Positions 57,028 through 64,000 of a stretch of DNA of 64,000 nucleotides are shown one piece after another; the first letter of the stretch is position 1, and each line of letters starts with the position of its first letter. A model generated the notes under the pieces. That model did no database searches. It was not told the DNA's origin and worked only from the letters and a program-made list of their open reading frames with translations. A program made the position numbers and the translations under genes. Source of the DNA: PALSA-1004 sp947474275 (GTDB lineage: Bacteria > Pseudomonadota > Gammaproteobacteria > Burkholderiales > SG8-41); assembly GCA_947474275.1 (NCBI GenBank), contig CANJHY010000002.1, positions 1 to 64,000 on the forward strand, read 5' to 3'.

Positions 57028-58266
57028 ATGCCCGTCAATCTAGCCGCCCCCGATCCCAAATCCCTGCTGCCCGTCGCTGGCGTTGCCCTTGGCATCACGG
57101 CAGCAAACATACGCAAGCCGGACCGCAAGGACCTCCTGGTCATCAAGCTCGACGATGGCGCGAAGGTGGCGGGCGTATTCACGCAAAACCGTTTTTGCGC
57201 GGCGCCGGTGGTAGTGACGCGCCAGCACTTGTCGATGCTCGACCCGGCCGCGGCAGTATGCGCACTGGTCATCAATACCGGCAATGCCAACGCCGGCACC
57301 GGCAAGGAAGGTCTTGCGCACGCGCGCCAGACCTGCGCCGACCTGGCGAAATTGCTGGGCTGCAACCCGGGCCAGGTATTGCCGTTTTCAACTGGCGTCA
57401 TCATGGAGCCGTTGCCGGTCGGGCGCATCGCCGTGGGTTTGCCAGGATGCATCGAAAATCTGCGCGAGGACAACTGGTTTGGTGCGGCGCAGGCCATCAT
57501 GACGACCGACACGTTGCCGAAAGCCGCTTCCCGGCGAGTGCAGATCGGCAAGACGGCGGTGACGATCACCGGCATCGCCAAGGGCGCGGGCATGATACAT
57601 CCCAACATGGCGACCATGCTCGGCTTCGTTGCGACCGACGCGCGCGTCAGCCTGCCGCTCGTGAAAGCCGCCGTCGCGCACGCCGCGAAGCAGACGTTCA
57701 ACTGTATTACCGTCGATGGCGACACTTCGACCAACGACTCTTTCATGCTGATCGCGAGCGGCAAAGCGGCGATGGATGAAATCACCGATGCGCGCAGCGC
57801 GGAGTTCCTGGCATTCCGCGATGCGGTCACCGCGGTCGCGGCCCAGCTCGCGCAGGCGATAATCCGTGACGGCGAAGGCGCCACCAAGTTCATCACGGTG
57901 CGCGTCGAAGGCGGGCGCAACGACGATGAGTGCCGAAAAATCGGTTTCGCGGTGGCGCATTCGCCGCTCGTCAAGACTGCGTTTTTCGCCTCCGACCCCA
58001 ATCTTGGCCGGATTCTGGCGGCAATCGGCTACGCGGAAGTGGCCGATCTCGATGTCGAAAAAATCGATCTCTACCTGGATGATGTGCTGGTCGCGCGGCA
58101 GGGCGGGCGCAATCCCGATTACCAGGAAGCGGACGGCCAGCGCGTGATGAAACAGAGCGAAATCACTGTGCGTATCGCGCTCAATCGGGGTGCCGCTGCA
58201 GCAACGCTGTGGACCTGCGACCTGTCGCACGATTACGTCAGCATCAACGCGGATTACCGGAGCTAA
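57028..58266 (+). CDS. argJ: Bifunctional ornithine acetyltransferase / N-acetylglutamate synthase
   Basis: 412 residues. KVAGVFTQNRFCAAPV, VINTGNANAGTGKEGL, FSTGVIMEPLP and the autocleavage site IAKGAGMIHPNMATMLGF, where cutting before Thr of ATM yields alpha and beta chains. Later DGDTSTNDSFMLIASG, RDGEGATKFITVRVEG and SDPNLGRILAAIGYA. It recycles the acetyl group in arginine synthesis. ATG 57028 lies right after a TATAAT. Confidence 0.96.
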   Translation: MPVNLAAPDPKSLLPVAGVALGITAANIRKPDRKDLLVIKLDDGAKVAGVFTQNRFCAAPVVVTRQHLSMLDPAAAVCALVINTGNANAGTGKEGLAHARQTCADLAKLLGCNPGQVLPFSTGVIMEPLPVGRIAVGLPGCIENLREDNWFGAAQAIMTTDTLPKAASRRVQIGKTAVTITGIAKGAGMIHPNMATMLGFVATDARVSLPLVKAAVAHAAKQTFNCITVDGDTSTNDSFMLIASGKAAMDEITDARSAEFLAFRDAVTAVAAQLAQAIIRDGEGATKFITVRVEGGRNDDECRKIGFAVAHSPLVKTAFFASDPNLGRILAAIGYAEVADLDVEKIDLYLDDVLVARQGGRNPDYQEADGQRVMKQSEITVRIALNRGAAAATLWTCDLSHDYVSINADYRS

Positions 58267-58272
58267 ACCTTG

Positions 58273-58440
58273 AACCGCAAAGGACGCGAAGGACGCAAAG
58301 GAAAAGCAGAAAATTCGATCCAATGGATCGGTGCGAATGGGTCCGGATCAAAAACGAAGGCGTTTTTTGGATTCTGCGTTCATCAAGTTTCATTGATAAT
58401 TGCAATAATGCTTTGGGTTCCCTTCGCGTCCTTTGCGGTT
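58273..58440. repeat. Perfect 20-base inverted repeat with 9-base units between argJ and the DUF815 gene
   Basis: AACCGCAAAGGACGCGAAGG (58273-58292) is repeated as its exact complement at 58421-58440. Units AAGGACGCG/AAGGACGCA repeat with a 9-base period in the left arm. The 128 bases between contain no gene, so the 191-base gap is mainly this element. Confidence 0.9.
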
Positions 58441-58457
58441 AAGGACTTTGATTTCTG

Positions 58458-59333
58458 ATGAGTGATTTCGACAAGCTGATTAAACGCGCCGATGCGCTGC
58501 TCGCGCGCGTGGAACAACTGCTGCCGGCAGCGCCTGCGCAGACCGACTGGAAGGCGACGGCGTTTCGCTGGCGCAAGCGCAACGGCCACGGCGCCATCGA
58601 AACGATAAGGCACGTGCATCGCATCGCGTTGGGCGACCTGTGCGGCATCGACCGCCAGAAAAAGCTGGTCGAGCAGAATACCCGCCAGTTCGTCGAAGGC
58701 CTGCCTGCGAACAACGTCCTCTTGACCGGCGCGCGCGGCACCGGCAAATCCTCATTGATCAAGGCACTGCTCAACAAGTACGCGCCGCGCGGGCTGCGCG
58801 TTATCGAGGTGGAGAAGCAGGACCTGACCGACCTGCCCGAAATCGTCGAATTGATCGCGCAGCGCCCCGAGCGCTTCGTGCTGTACTGCGACGATTTGTC
58901 GTTCGAAGCCGACGAGCCGGGGTATAAGGCGCTGAAAGTCGTGCTCGACGGTTCGGTCGCGGCCGCTTCCGAAAACTGCCTGATTTACGCGACCTCGAAC
59001 CGGCGCCACCTGATGCCGGAATTCATGTCGGAAAACCTCGAGGCGAAGCGCGTCGACGACGAAATCCATCCGGGCGAGACCGTCGAGGAAAAAATCTCGT
59101 TGTCGGAGCGCTTCGGCGTGTGGGTGTCGTTCTATCCGTTCGACCAGGACGAGTATCTGGAAATCGTCACGCAATGGCTCGCGCATTTCAAGATCGGGGG
59201 CGCGGGCACCGAGGCGGTGCGGCACGCGGCACTGCAATGGGCGCTGCAGCGTGGTTCGCGCAGCGGACGCGTGGCCTGGCAGTTCGCGCGCGATTGGGCC
59301 GGCCGCGCACGCATCGCGCGCGGCAAACCTTAG
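58458..59333 (+). CDS. DUF815 family P-loop ATPase
   Basis: 291 residues of AAA-type ATPase. After a helical N-terminus comes the DUF815 pattern GIDRQKKLVEQNTRQFVEGL, Walker A VLLTGARGTGKSSLIKALL, Walker B RFVLYCDDLSFEADEPGYKA, sensor-1 LIYATSNRRHLMPEFMSEN and an arginine-rich C-terminus (RSGRVAWQFARDWAGRA). The family is widely conserved with no settled role. It precedes the mutT-thiE gene by six bases, a common order in betaproteobacteria. Confidence 0.88.
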   Translation: MSDFDKLIKRADALLARVEQLLPAAPAQTDWKATAFRWRKRNGHGAIETIRHVHRIALGDLCGIDRQKKLVEQNTRQFVEGLPANNVLLTGARGTGKSSLIKALLNKYAPRGLRVIEVEKQDLTDLPEIVELIAQRPERFVLYCDDLSFEADEPGYKALKVVLDGSVAAASENCLIYATSNRRHLMPEFMSENLEAKRVDDEIHPGETVEEKISLSERFGVWVSFYPFDQDEYLEIVTQWLAHFKIGGAGTEAVRHAALQWALQRGSRSGRVAWQFARDWAGRARIARGKP

Positions 59334-59339
59334 TCGTCA

Positions 59340-60317
59340 ATGGCGGAAGCCGCCGCAACGGCGTCCCCGCGCGCGCGCATCGAAGTCGTTGCTGCGGTCA
59401 TCTTCAACCCGGGTGGAGAATTTTTGCTGGCACAACGCCCGCCGGGCAAGGCGTATGCCGGTTACTGGGAGTTTCCCGGCGGCAAGGTCGAGCCAGGCGA
59501 GGACGCCGCCACCGCGCTCGAGCGCGAACTCCACGAAGAGCTCGGCATCGACGTGACAGTTGCCTATCCGTGGCTCACGCGCGACTTCGACTACTCGCAT
59601 GCCGACGTGCGTCTGCGGTTTTTCAGGGTGCTCGGCTGGTCAGGCGAAGCGCATGGCCGCGAGCAGCAGCAATTGTCCTGGCAATCGACGCGCAGCCTCA
59701 CGGTCGCGCCGGTGCTGCCGGCCAATGGGCCGATCTTGCGCGGACTCGAATTGCCGGGTGTTTACGGGATTACCTGCGCCGGTGAAATCGGCCGCGACGC
59801 TTTCATGGCGCGGCTGGCGCAGGCGCTGCGCCAGGGGCTGAAACTGATACAGGTGCGGGAAAAACAGCTCACCGGCGCCGAGTTATCCGCGTTTGTGGCC
59901 GAGGTCGTAGCGGTTGCCCATCCGTACGGCGCGCGCGTTGTCGTCAATGGCGCCGCGGAAATCGCTGCACAAGCCGGCGCCGATGGCGTGCACCTGACGG
60001 CGTCGCAGCTGATGGCGGCAACACAAAGGCCCGCTGGCGAGTGGTGCGGCGCGTCGTGTCACGACGCCACCGAACTGGCGCGCGCGCGCGAACTTGGCGT
60101 GGATTTCGTGGTGCTCGGCCCCGTCGCCGCGACGCCCAGCCACGCGCATGCGAAGACGCTGGGATGGCCGGAATTCACGAGCCTGATACGCGACTATCCG
60201 TTGCCGGTGTATGCGCTCGGCGGCCTCGACGTGGACGATCTTGAAGAGGCGTGGCGCAGCGGCGCGCATGGGGTCGGCATGCTGCGCGGCGCGTGGTCGG
60301 GCGCGAAATACTGCTGA
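59340..60317 (+). CDS. Nudix (MutT) hydrolase fused to a thiamine-phosphate-synthase-like domain
   Basis: 325 residues. Residues 1-135 are MutT-like: VVAAVIFNPGGEFLLAQRPP and a full Nudix box GGKVEPGEDAATALERELHE followed by ELGI. Residues 140-325 form a ThiE-like TIM barrel: LPGVYGITCAGEIGRDAFMA, GLKLIQVREKQLTGAEL, GADGVHLTASQL, GASCHDATELARARELGVDF and DFVVLGPVAATPSHAHAKTL. MutT clears 8-oxo-dGTP; the partner barrel is well conserved in this fusion but its activity is not established. Confidence 0.92.
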   Translation: MAEAAATASPRARIEVVAAVIFNPGGEFLLAQRPPGKAYAGYWEFPGGKVEPGEDAATALERELHEELGIDVTVAYPWLTRDFDYSHADVRLRFFRVLGWSGEAHGREQQQLSWQSTRSLTVAPVLPANGPILRGLELPGVYGITCAGEIGRDAFMARLAQALRQGLKLIQVREKQLTGAELSAFVAEVVAVAHPYGARVVVNGAAEIAAQAGADGVHLTASQLMAATQRPAGEWCGASCHDATELARARELGVDFVVLGPVAATPSHAHAKTLGWPEFTSLIRDYPLPVYALGGLDVDDLEEAWRSGAHGVGMLRGAWSGAKYC

Positions 60318-60318
60318 A

Positions 60319-60519
60319 CTACTGCGGCGCTTCGCCCGGCCCCGGTGCGGACTCGATGTCGTCCTTGTTGTCCTGCACCGGTATGCGATAGTCTTCGGTC
60401 GCCCACGCGCCAAGATCGATCACGCGGCAGCGCTCCGAGCAAAAAGGACGAAAGCGGTTGGCAGGGGCCCACTCGACCGGCTTGCCGCATTGCGGACAAT
60501 TGACGACGCGCGCGTTCAC
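60319..60519 (-). CDS. yacG: DNA gyrase inhibitor YacG
   Basis: 66 residues. Zinc finger C-P-Q-C-GKPVEW...RPFCSERCRVIDLG, that is CxxC and CxxxC, then WATEDYRIP, the family hallmark, and an acidic tail (DNKDDIESAPGPGE). YacG binds GyrB and blocks its DNA binding. Lies with zapD and coaE in the usual coaE-zapD-yacG order, all on the minus strand. Convergent with the mutT-thiE gene. Confidence 0.93.
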   Translation of the reverse strand: MNARVVNCPQCGKPVEWAPANRFRPFCSERCRVIDLGAWATEDYRIPVQDNKDDIESAPGPGEAPQ

Positions 60520-60543
60520 GTTCGATTACGGCAATGAGCCGGC

Positions 60544-61299
60544 TCAGAGGTTACAGAACGTCAATTCGAAGTCGACGTCCGATTCGAAAACTTTGGAGCG
60601 CTGCCCGGATTCCTGGGTAGTGAAGCGGATGTTGAGTGCGTACTTGTTCGCGCTCATTTCGGGCACGCATTGATAGTCGAGCTTCAGGCGGATGCGCAGC
60701 ATTTGCGCGATGCGTCCCGCCATCATCTGCTGATAGACGCCCTGCACCGCGGTCTGGTTGGCGCATTTGCCGCTTTCGCGCAAGAGGCGCAGCACGATCG
60801 AGATGCCATCGCGGATCGGCAGGAAGGGCGCCAGCCAGCCTTCGAGATCATGCCGGCGCTGCTCGGTGCTCAGATGCAGCCAGTAGTGATACGACGGCAC
60901 GTCGAATTCGCACACGCCGCCCGGGATGTTGGTGCGCTGCTTAATGCTCATCAGCCATTCGTTTTCGCGCAGTTCCTGGCCGACCTTGCCCGACATCTGG
61001 AAGAGCCGCGACGAGGTGCGGTCAATTTCCCACAGGATGTTGTCGAGCGCTTCCTGCGAAATATCGGGATTGTCGCGCAGCGATTCGAGCGATTGCTTCT
61101 GGCGCTCGAGTTCCTGCAACAGATCGGATTTGAGATCGGCGCGGCCCGCGACTTCGAGGATCTCGAACAGGCACAGCAGTGCGACGTGATGTTCCTGCGG
61201 ATCGGCCTTGGCGATGAAATACAGCGCGCGCTCGTACAGGTCTTCCAGCCGCAGCAAAGTGCGGATCCGCTCACTCAGAGGGTGTTCGTAGCTGATCAC
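60544..61299 (-). CDS. zapD: Cell division protein ZapD
   Basis: 251 residues. YEHPLSERIRTLLRLEDLYE, LFEILEVAGRADLKSDLLQE, WLMSIKQRTNIPGGVCEFDV and PSYHYWLHL are strongly conserved in ZapD (YacF). An alpha-helical dimer with a beta-barrel domain that crosslinks FtsZ filaments by binding their C-terminal peptide. Upstream bases 61300-61405 have no gene and are relatively A+T-rich. Confidence 0.94.
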   Translation of the reverse strand: MISYEHPLSERIRTLLRLEDLYERALYFIAKADPQEHHVALLCLFEILEVAGRADLKSDLLQELERQKQSLESLRDNPDISQEALDNILWEIDRTSSRLFQMSGKVGQELRENEWLMSIKQRTNIPGGVCEFDVPSYHYWLHLSTEQRRHDLEGWLAPFLPIRDGISIVLRLLRESGKCANQTAVQGVYQQMMAGRIAQMLRIRLKLDYQCVPEMSANKYALNIRFTTQESGQRSKVFESDVDFELTFCNL

Positions 61300-61405
61300 G
61301 GCGCGTCAGGGGGCGTAATCGTTATTGGTGTGCGGCCAATTGTTCTACATAATCTGAAAAAAATAAAGACCTTATTGGAGTTTTTGACGGTAATTTGGCG
61401 GATTT

Positions 61406-62029
61406 TCATCGTGTCCCGAGCGGCTTTTCCGGCAGTTCTAGGTATTTACGATGCAGCGCCTCGACTGCGGCACGCAGCCCTGGCAGGTCCCCGTCGTTGC
61501 GCACGATGTCATCGGCATAGCGCAACCGCTCGGCGCGGCTGACCTGGCTCGCCATGATGGCCCTGACCGCCTCTGGGGCGAGCTGGCTGCGGCGCACCAC
61601 GCGCGCAACCTGTTCTTCTTCATCGCAGTCGACCACCAGGACCCGGCGGGCGAGATCGTGGTAAGCGCCAGTTTCGATCAGGAGCGGCACCACTATCACG
61701 GCATACGGCGCGGCAGTCGGCGCAGCACTCATTCGCGCTTTCACCTCGGCGCGTATCATGGGATGCAGCAGGGCTTCGAGTTTCTTTTTCGCGGGCGCGT
61801 CCGCAAAAACCAGTTCGCGCATGCGCTTGCGGTCGAGCGCGCCGTCCGCCGCCAGATATTCCGCGCCGAACTGTGCACCGATTGCACGCGCACCGGGCTG
61901 ACCCGCGGCGGTCAGCTGATGGGCAATCTCATCGGTGTCGATCACCGCGGCGCCCAGTTCCGCCAGGATATTGCCGACACTGCTTTTGCCGCTGCCGATG
62001 CCGCCGGTAAGCGCGATTACTGGGGGCAT
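61406..62029 (-). CDS. coaE: Dephospho-CoA kinase
   Basis: 207 residues, last step of CoA synthesis. P-loop VIALTGGIGSGKSSVGNIL, DTDEIAHQLTAAGQPG, LIETGAYHDLARRVLVVDCD and DEEEQVARVVRRS, RMR-like LAPEAVRAIMASQVSRAER. Start ATG 62029 lies 13 bases after the pilD stop, on the same strand, so pilC-pilD-coaE-zapD-yacG may be one long transcription unit; pilD-coaE linkage is common in proteobacteria. Confidence 0.95.
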   Translation of the reverse strand: MPPVIALTGGIGSGKSSVGNILAELGAAVIDTDEIAHQLTAAGQPGARAIGAQFGAEYLAADGALDRKRMRELVFADAPAKKKLEALLHPMIRAEVKARMSAAPTAAPYAVIVVPLLIETGAYHDLARRVLVVDCDEEEQVARVVRRSQLAPEAVRAIMASQVSRAERLRYADDIVRNDGDLPGLRAAVEALHRKYLELPEKPLGTR

Positions 62030-62042
62030 GGCGTCGCGCGCT

Positions 62043-62903
62043 CTAGAGGTTTTGCAGGTAATACTGGAGCAACGGTTCGCCCCAGAACAGCGCGATCAGA
62101 CCGGCCAGCACGAGGTAGGGGCCGAACGGAATCGGCACGTTGCGCCCGTGGCGCGCGAATACGATCAGCGAAATTCCCACGATCGCGCCGACGAAAGAAG
62201 ACAGCAGGATGACCACCGGCAGCATTTTCCAGCCGAGCCAAGCGCCGATCGCGGCCAGCAACTTGAAGTCGCCGTAGCCCATGCCGTCCTTGCCGGTCGC
62301 GAGCTTGTAGCTCCAGAACACGACCCACAGTGCCAGATAGCCCGCGACCGCGCCGATCACCGCCGACTGCAAGTCAACGAACACGCCGCCCATGTTCACC
62401 AGCAGGCCCGCCCACACCAGCGGCAGAGTGATGTCGTCTGGCAGGTAAAAAGTGTCGAGATCGATGAACGCCAGCGCGATCATGGACCATACGAAAAAAA
62501 GCGCGGCGAGCGTGTGCCAGCTGAAGCCATAACGCCAGGCGATGAAACCCGACAGCGCGCCGGTCAGGGCTTCCACCAGCGGATAGCGCGGTGAAATGCG
62601 CGTTTTGCACGCGGCGCATTTGCCGCGCAGCGCGAGGTAGCTGACGACAGGCACGTTTTCGAGCGCGCTGATCTGATGACCGCAGCCCGGACATTGGGAA
62701 CGCGGCAGCATGAGGTTGTAGCGCGGCGCGGTGGCGGTTTCCTGCCCGTTCAGTTCGGCCAGTTCATCGCGCCATTGCCGCTCGAGCATTTTCGGCAGAC
62801 GGTGGATGACGACGTTCAGGAAGCTGCCGATCGCGAGCGACAGCACCGTGACGGCGGTTACAAACAGCGCGGGATACGCTTGAAAAGACTGGAGCAGGGT
62901 CAT
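62043..62903 (-). CDS. pilD: Prepilin leader peptidase / N-methyltransferase
   Basis: 286 residues. FLNVVIHRLPKMLERQW at the N-terminus, a four-cysteine cytoplasmic zinc-type domain (SQCPGCGHQISALENVP and KCAACKTRISPRYP), then membrane helices with catalytic Asp in FIDLDTFYLPDD and GYGDFKLLAAIGAW. It cleaves and N-methylates type IV prepilins. A repeat-rich gap of about 100 bases separates it from pilC upstream. Confidence 0.95.
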   Translation of the reverse strand: MTLLQSFQAYPALFVTAVTVLSLAIGSFLNVVIHRLPKMLERQWRDELAELNGQETATAPRYNLMLPRSQCPGCGHQISALENVPVVSYLALRGKCAACKTRISPRYPLVEALTGALSGFIAWRYGFSWHTLAALFFVWSMIALAFIDLDTFYLPDDITLPLVWAGLLVNMGGVFVDLQSAVIGAVAGYLALWVVFWSYKLATGKDGMGYGDFKLLAAIGAWLGWKMLPVVILLSSFVGAIVGISLIVFARHGRNVPIPFGPYLVLAGLIALFWGEPLLQYYLQNL

Positions 62904-62920
62904 CAGAACGCGAAGCGTGG

Positions 62921-63000
62921 GGCGAGAGGCGAGAGGCGAGAGGGGAATACCGCAGGGCCGGTGGAGGTATCACCCCTCACCTCTCACCTCGCCCCTCTCC
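62921..63000. repeat. Inverted pair of 7-base repeats at the pilC/pilD junction
   Basis: GGCGAGAGGCGAGAGGCGAG and following AGGGG (62921-62945) face CACCCCTCACCTCTCACC plus TCGCCCCTCTCC (62971-63000), with 25 bases between. Same unit (CGAGAGG/CCTCTCG) as in the dcw cluster 16-23 kb away. Confidence 0.85.
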
Positions 63001-63005
63001 GCTTT

Positions 63006-64000
63006 TCAAACTGCTTGACCGAGTTTGAAGATCGGCAGATACATCGCGATAACCATGCCGCCGATCAGCGTGCCGAGCACCACCATGATCAGCGGTTCCA
63101 TCAGGCTCGACAGCGCGTCGACGGCGTCATCGACCTCGGCTTCGAAAAAGTCGGCGACCTTGGAGAGCATGCCGTCGAGCGAACCGGCTTCCTCGCCGAT
63201 GGCAACCATCTGCAGCACCATGTTGGGAAACATCTCGACGTTCTGCATGGATACCGTCAGGCTGGAGCCGGTAGAAACCTCGGCCTGGATTTTCTTGGTG
63301 GCAAGATAGTATTCGTGATTGCCGGCGGCGCCCGCCACCGAGTCAAGCGCTTCGACCAGCGGCACGCCGGCGGCGAACATGGTCGCCAGCGTGCGCGTCC
63401 AGCGCGCGACGGTGGCTTTGCGCACCATGTCGCCGAAAACAGGCGCCCGCAGCGCCAGCCAATCCATGAAAATCATCACCGACTTGGAGCGCTTCCATGC
63501 GTAGAGGAAACCCCATACGCCGCCGATGACCACGCTAAAAATCAGATACCAGAACTTGACGAAAAATTCGGAAATCGCCATGACTACCAGCGTCGGGCCC
63601 GGCAGATCGGCGCCGAAACTTGCGAACACCTGTTTGAACGCGGGAATAACGAAAATCATGATGACCGCGGTGATGACGAATGCCACCACGATAATTGCGA
63701 TCGGATAAAACAGGGCGGCCTTGATCTTGCCTTTGATCGCCTGCACTTTTTCCTTGTAGGTCGCCAGGCGGTCGAGCAGGCTGTCGAGAATACCGGCCTG
63801 TTCGCCGGCGCCGACCAGGTTGCAGAACAGCGCATCGAAGTAGAGCGGGTGCTTCTCGAAAGCCGACTTCAGGTTAGAGCCGGTTTCGACTTCGGTCTTG
63901 ATGTCCATCAGCAGCTTTTGTACCGCCGCGTTGCTGTGGCCCTTGCCGACGATGTCGAACGCCTGCAGCAGCGGCACGCCGGATTTCATCATGGTCGCGA
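63006..64000 (-). CDS. pilC: Type IV pilus inner-membrane platform protein PilC, N-terminus beyond window
   Basis: About 331 C-terminal residues of a roughly 405-residue protein; the frame continues past base 64000. Two T2SF/GspF domains: the first from ATMMKSGVPLLQAFDIVGKG to LLDRLATYKEKVQAIKGKIK, the second from TVARWTRTLATMFAAGVPLV to EEAGSLDGMLSKVADFFEAE. Membrane helices lie at ALFYPIAIIVVAFVITAVIM, the middle FWYLIFSVVIGGVWGFLYA and the C-terminal MVVLGTLIGGMVIAMYLPIF. PilC links the pilus motor ATPases to pilin assembly. Confidence 0.95.
   Translation of the reverse strand, partial: ATMMKSGVPLLQAFDIVGKGHSNAAVQKLLMDIKTEVETGSNLKSAFEKHPLYFDALFCNLVGAGEQAGILDSLLDRLATYKEKVQAIKGKIKAALFYPIAIIVVAFVITAVIMIFVIPAFKQVFASFGADLPGPTLVVMAISEFFVKFWYLIFSVVIGGVWGFLYAWKRSKSVMIFMDWLALRAPVFGDMVRKATVARWTRTLATMFAAGVPLVEALDSVAGAAGNHEYYLATKKIQAEVSTGSSLTVSMQNVEMFPNMVLQMVAIGEEAGSLDGMLSKVADFFEAEVDDAVDALSSLMEPLIMVVLGTLIGGMVIAMYLPIFKLGQAV

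Overview
The window is a dense, G+C-rich bacterial chromosome segment, most likely from a betaproteobacterium. The inference rests on gene order: the rsmI / lpoA-yraN-gmhA-dolP block, a complete mraZ-to-lpxC division and cell-wall (dcw) cluster, then dciA, an M23 peptidase, secA, argJ, a DUF815 ATPase, a mutT-thiE fusion, yacG, zapD, coaE, pilD and pilC. Three Bug-family (TctC-like) binding proteins also point to Burkholderiales-like lineages. No tRNA, CRISPR array, prophage or intact insertion sequence was seen.

Layout. 1-13,100: metabolic and accessory genes on both strands (selO, a cupin-rubredoxin fusion, guaC, an aminotransferase, a DUF4239 protein, an orphan DUF2282 bufferin-like peptide, two alpha/beta hydrolases with odd nucleophile positions, a UxaA-type dehydratase, MmgE/PrpD, TauE, PhzF). 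13,144-20,315: glnS, then organic-acid genes (three Bug proteins, an enolase-superfamily enzyme, an S51 peptidase). 20,399-22,125: an iron/haem locus (hemP, an FTR1-like fragment protein, a Fur box, ChaN). 22,157-33,008: birA-coaX, a SPOR protein, hldE2, a damaged cbpA-cbpM pair, the dolP-gmhA-yraN-lpoA/rsmI cluster, pyrC, the RNase P RNA gene and a tartrate/malate dehydrogenase. 33,105-52,344: the dcw cluster, read from a clear promoter overlapped by three MraZ boxes. 52,395-64,000: the housekeeping block ending in the type IV pilus genes pilD and pilC, the latter cut by the window edge.

The dcw genes form one tightly packed, translationally coupled unit (many ATGA overlaps) that makes lipid II and the divisome. 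The most unusual structure lies inside it. At two junctions (mraY/murD and murG/murC) the end of a gene is present twice, separated by about 100-110 bases of palindromic DNA. The two copies differ almost only at synonymous positions, and short reading frames stay open through both inserts. At three other junctions of the cluster (murF/mraY, ftsW/murG, murB/ddl), and at pilD/pilC, short tandem repeats with a 7-base period occur as inverted pairs, partly inside coding sequence; a fourth 7-base array is inserted in frame inside murF. Related pairs with 10- and 9-base periods sit at 2374-2468 and 58273-58440. These look like small palindrome-forming elements colonising gene junctions of an essential operon. 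They are the best candidates for something undescribed, although a strain-mixed assembly must be excluded first.

Several genes look decayed: cbpA/cbpM fused by an out-of-frame deletion, a receiver-domain stub at 22157-22240, a small membrane protein interrupted by one stop codon, and a BamE-like lipoprotein without a credible start.
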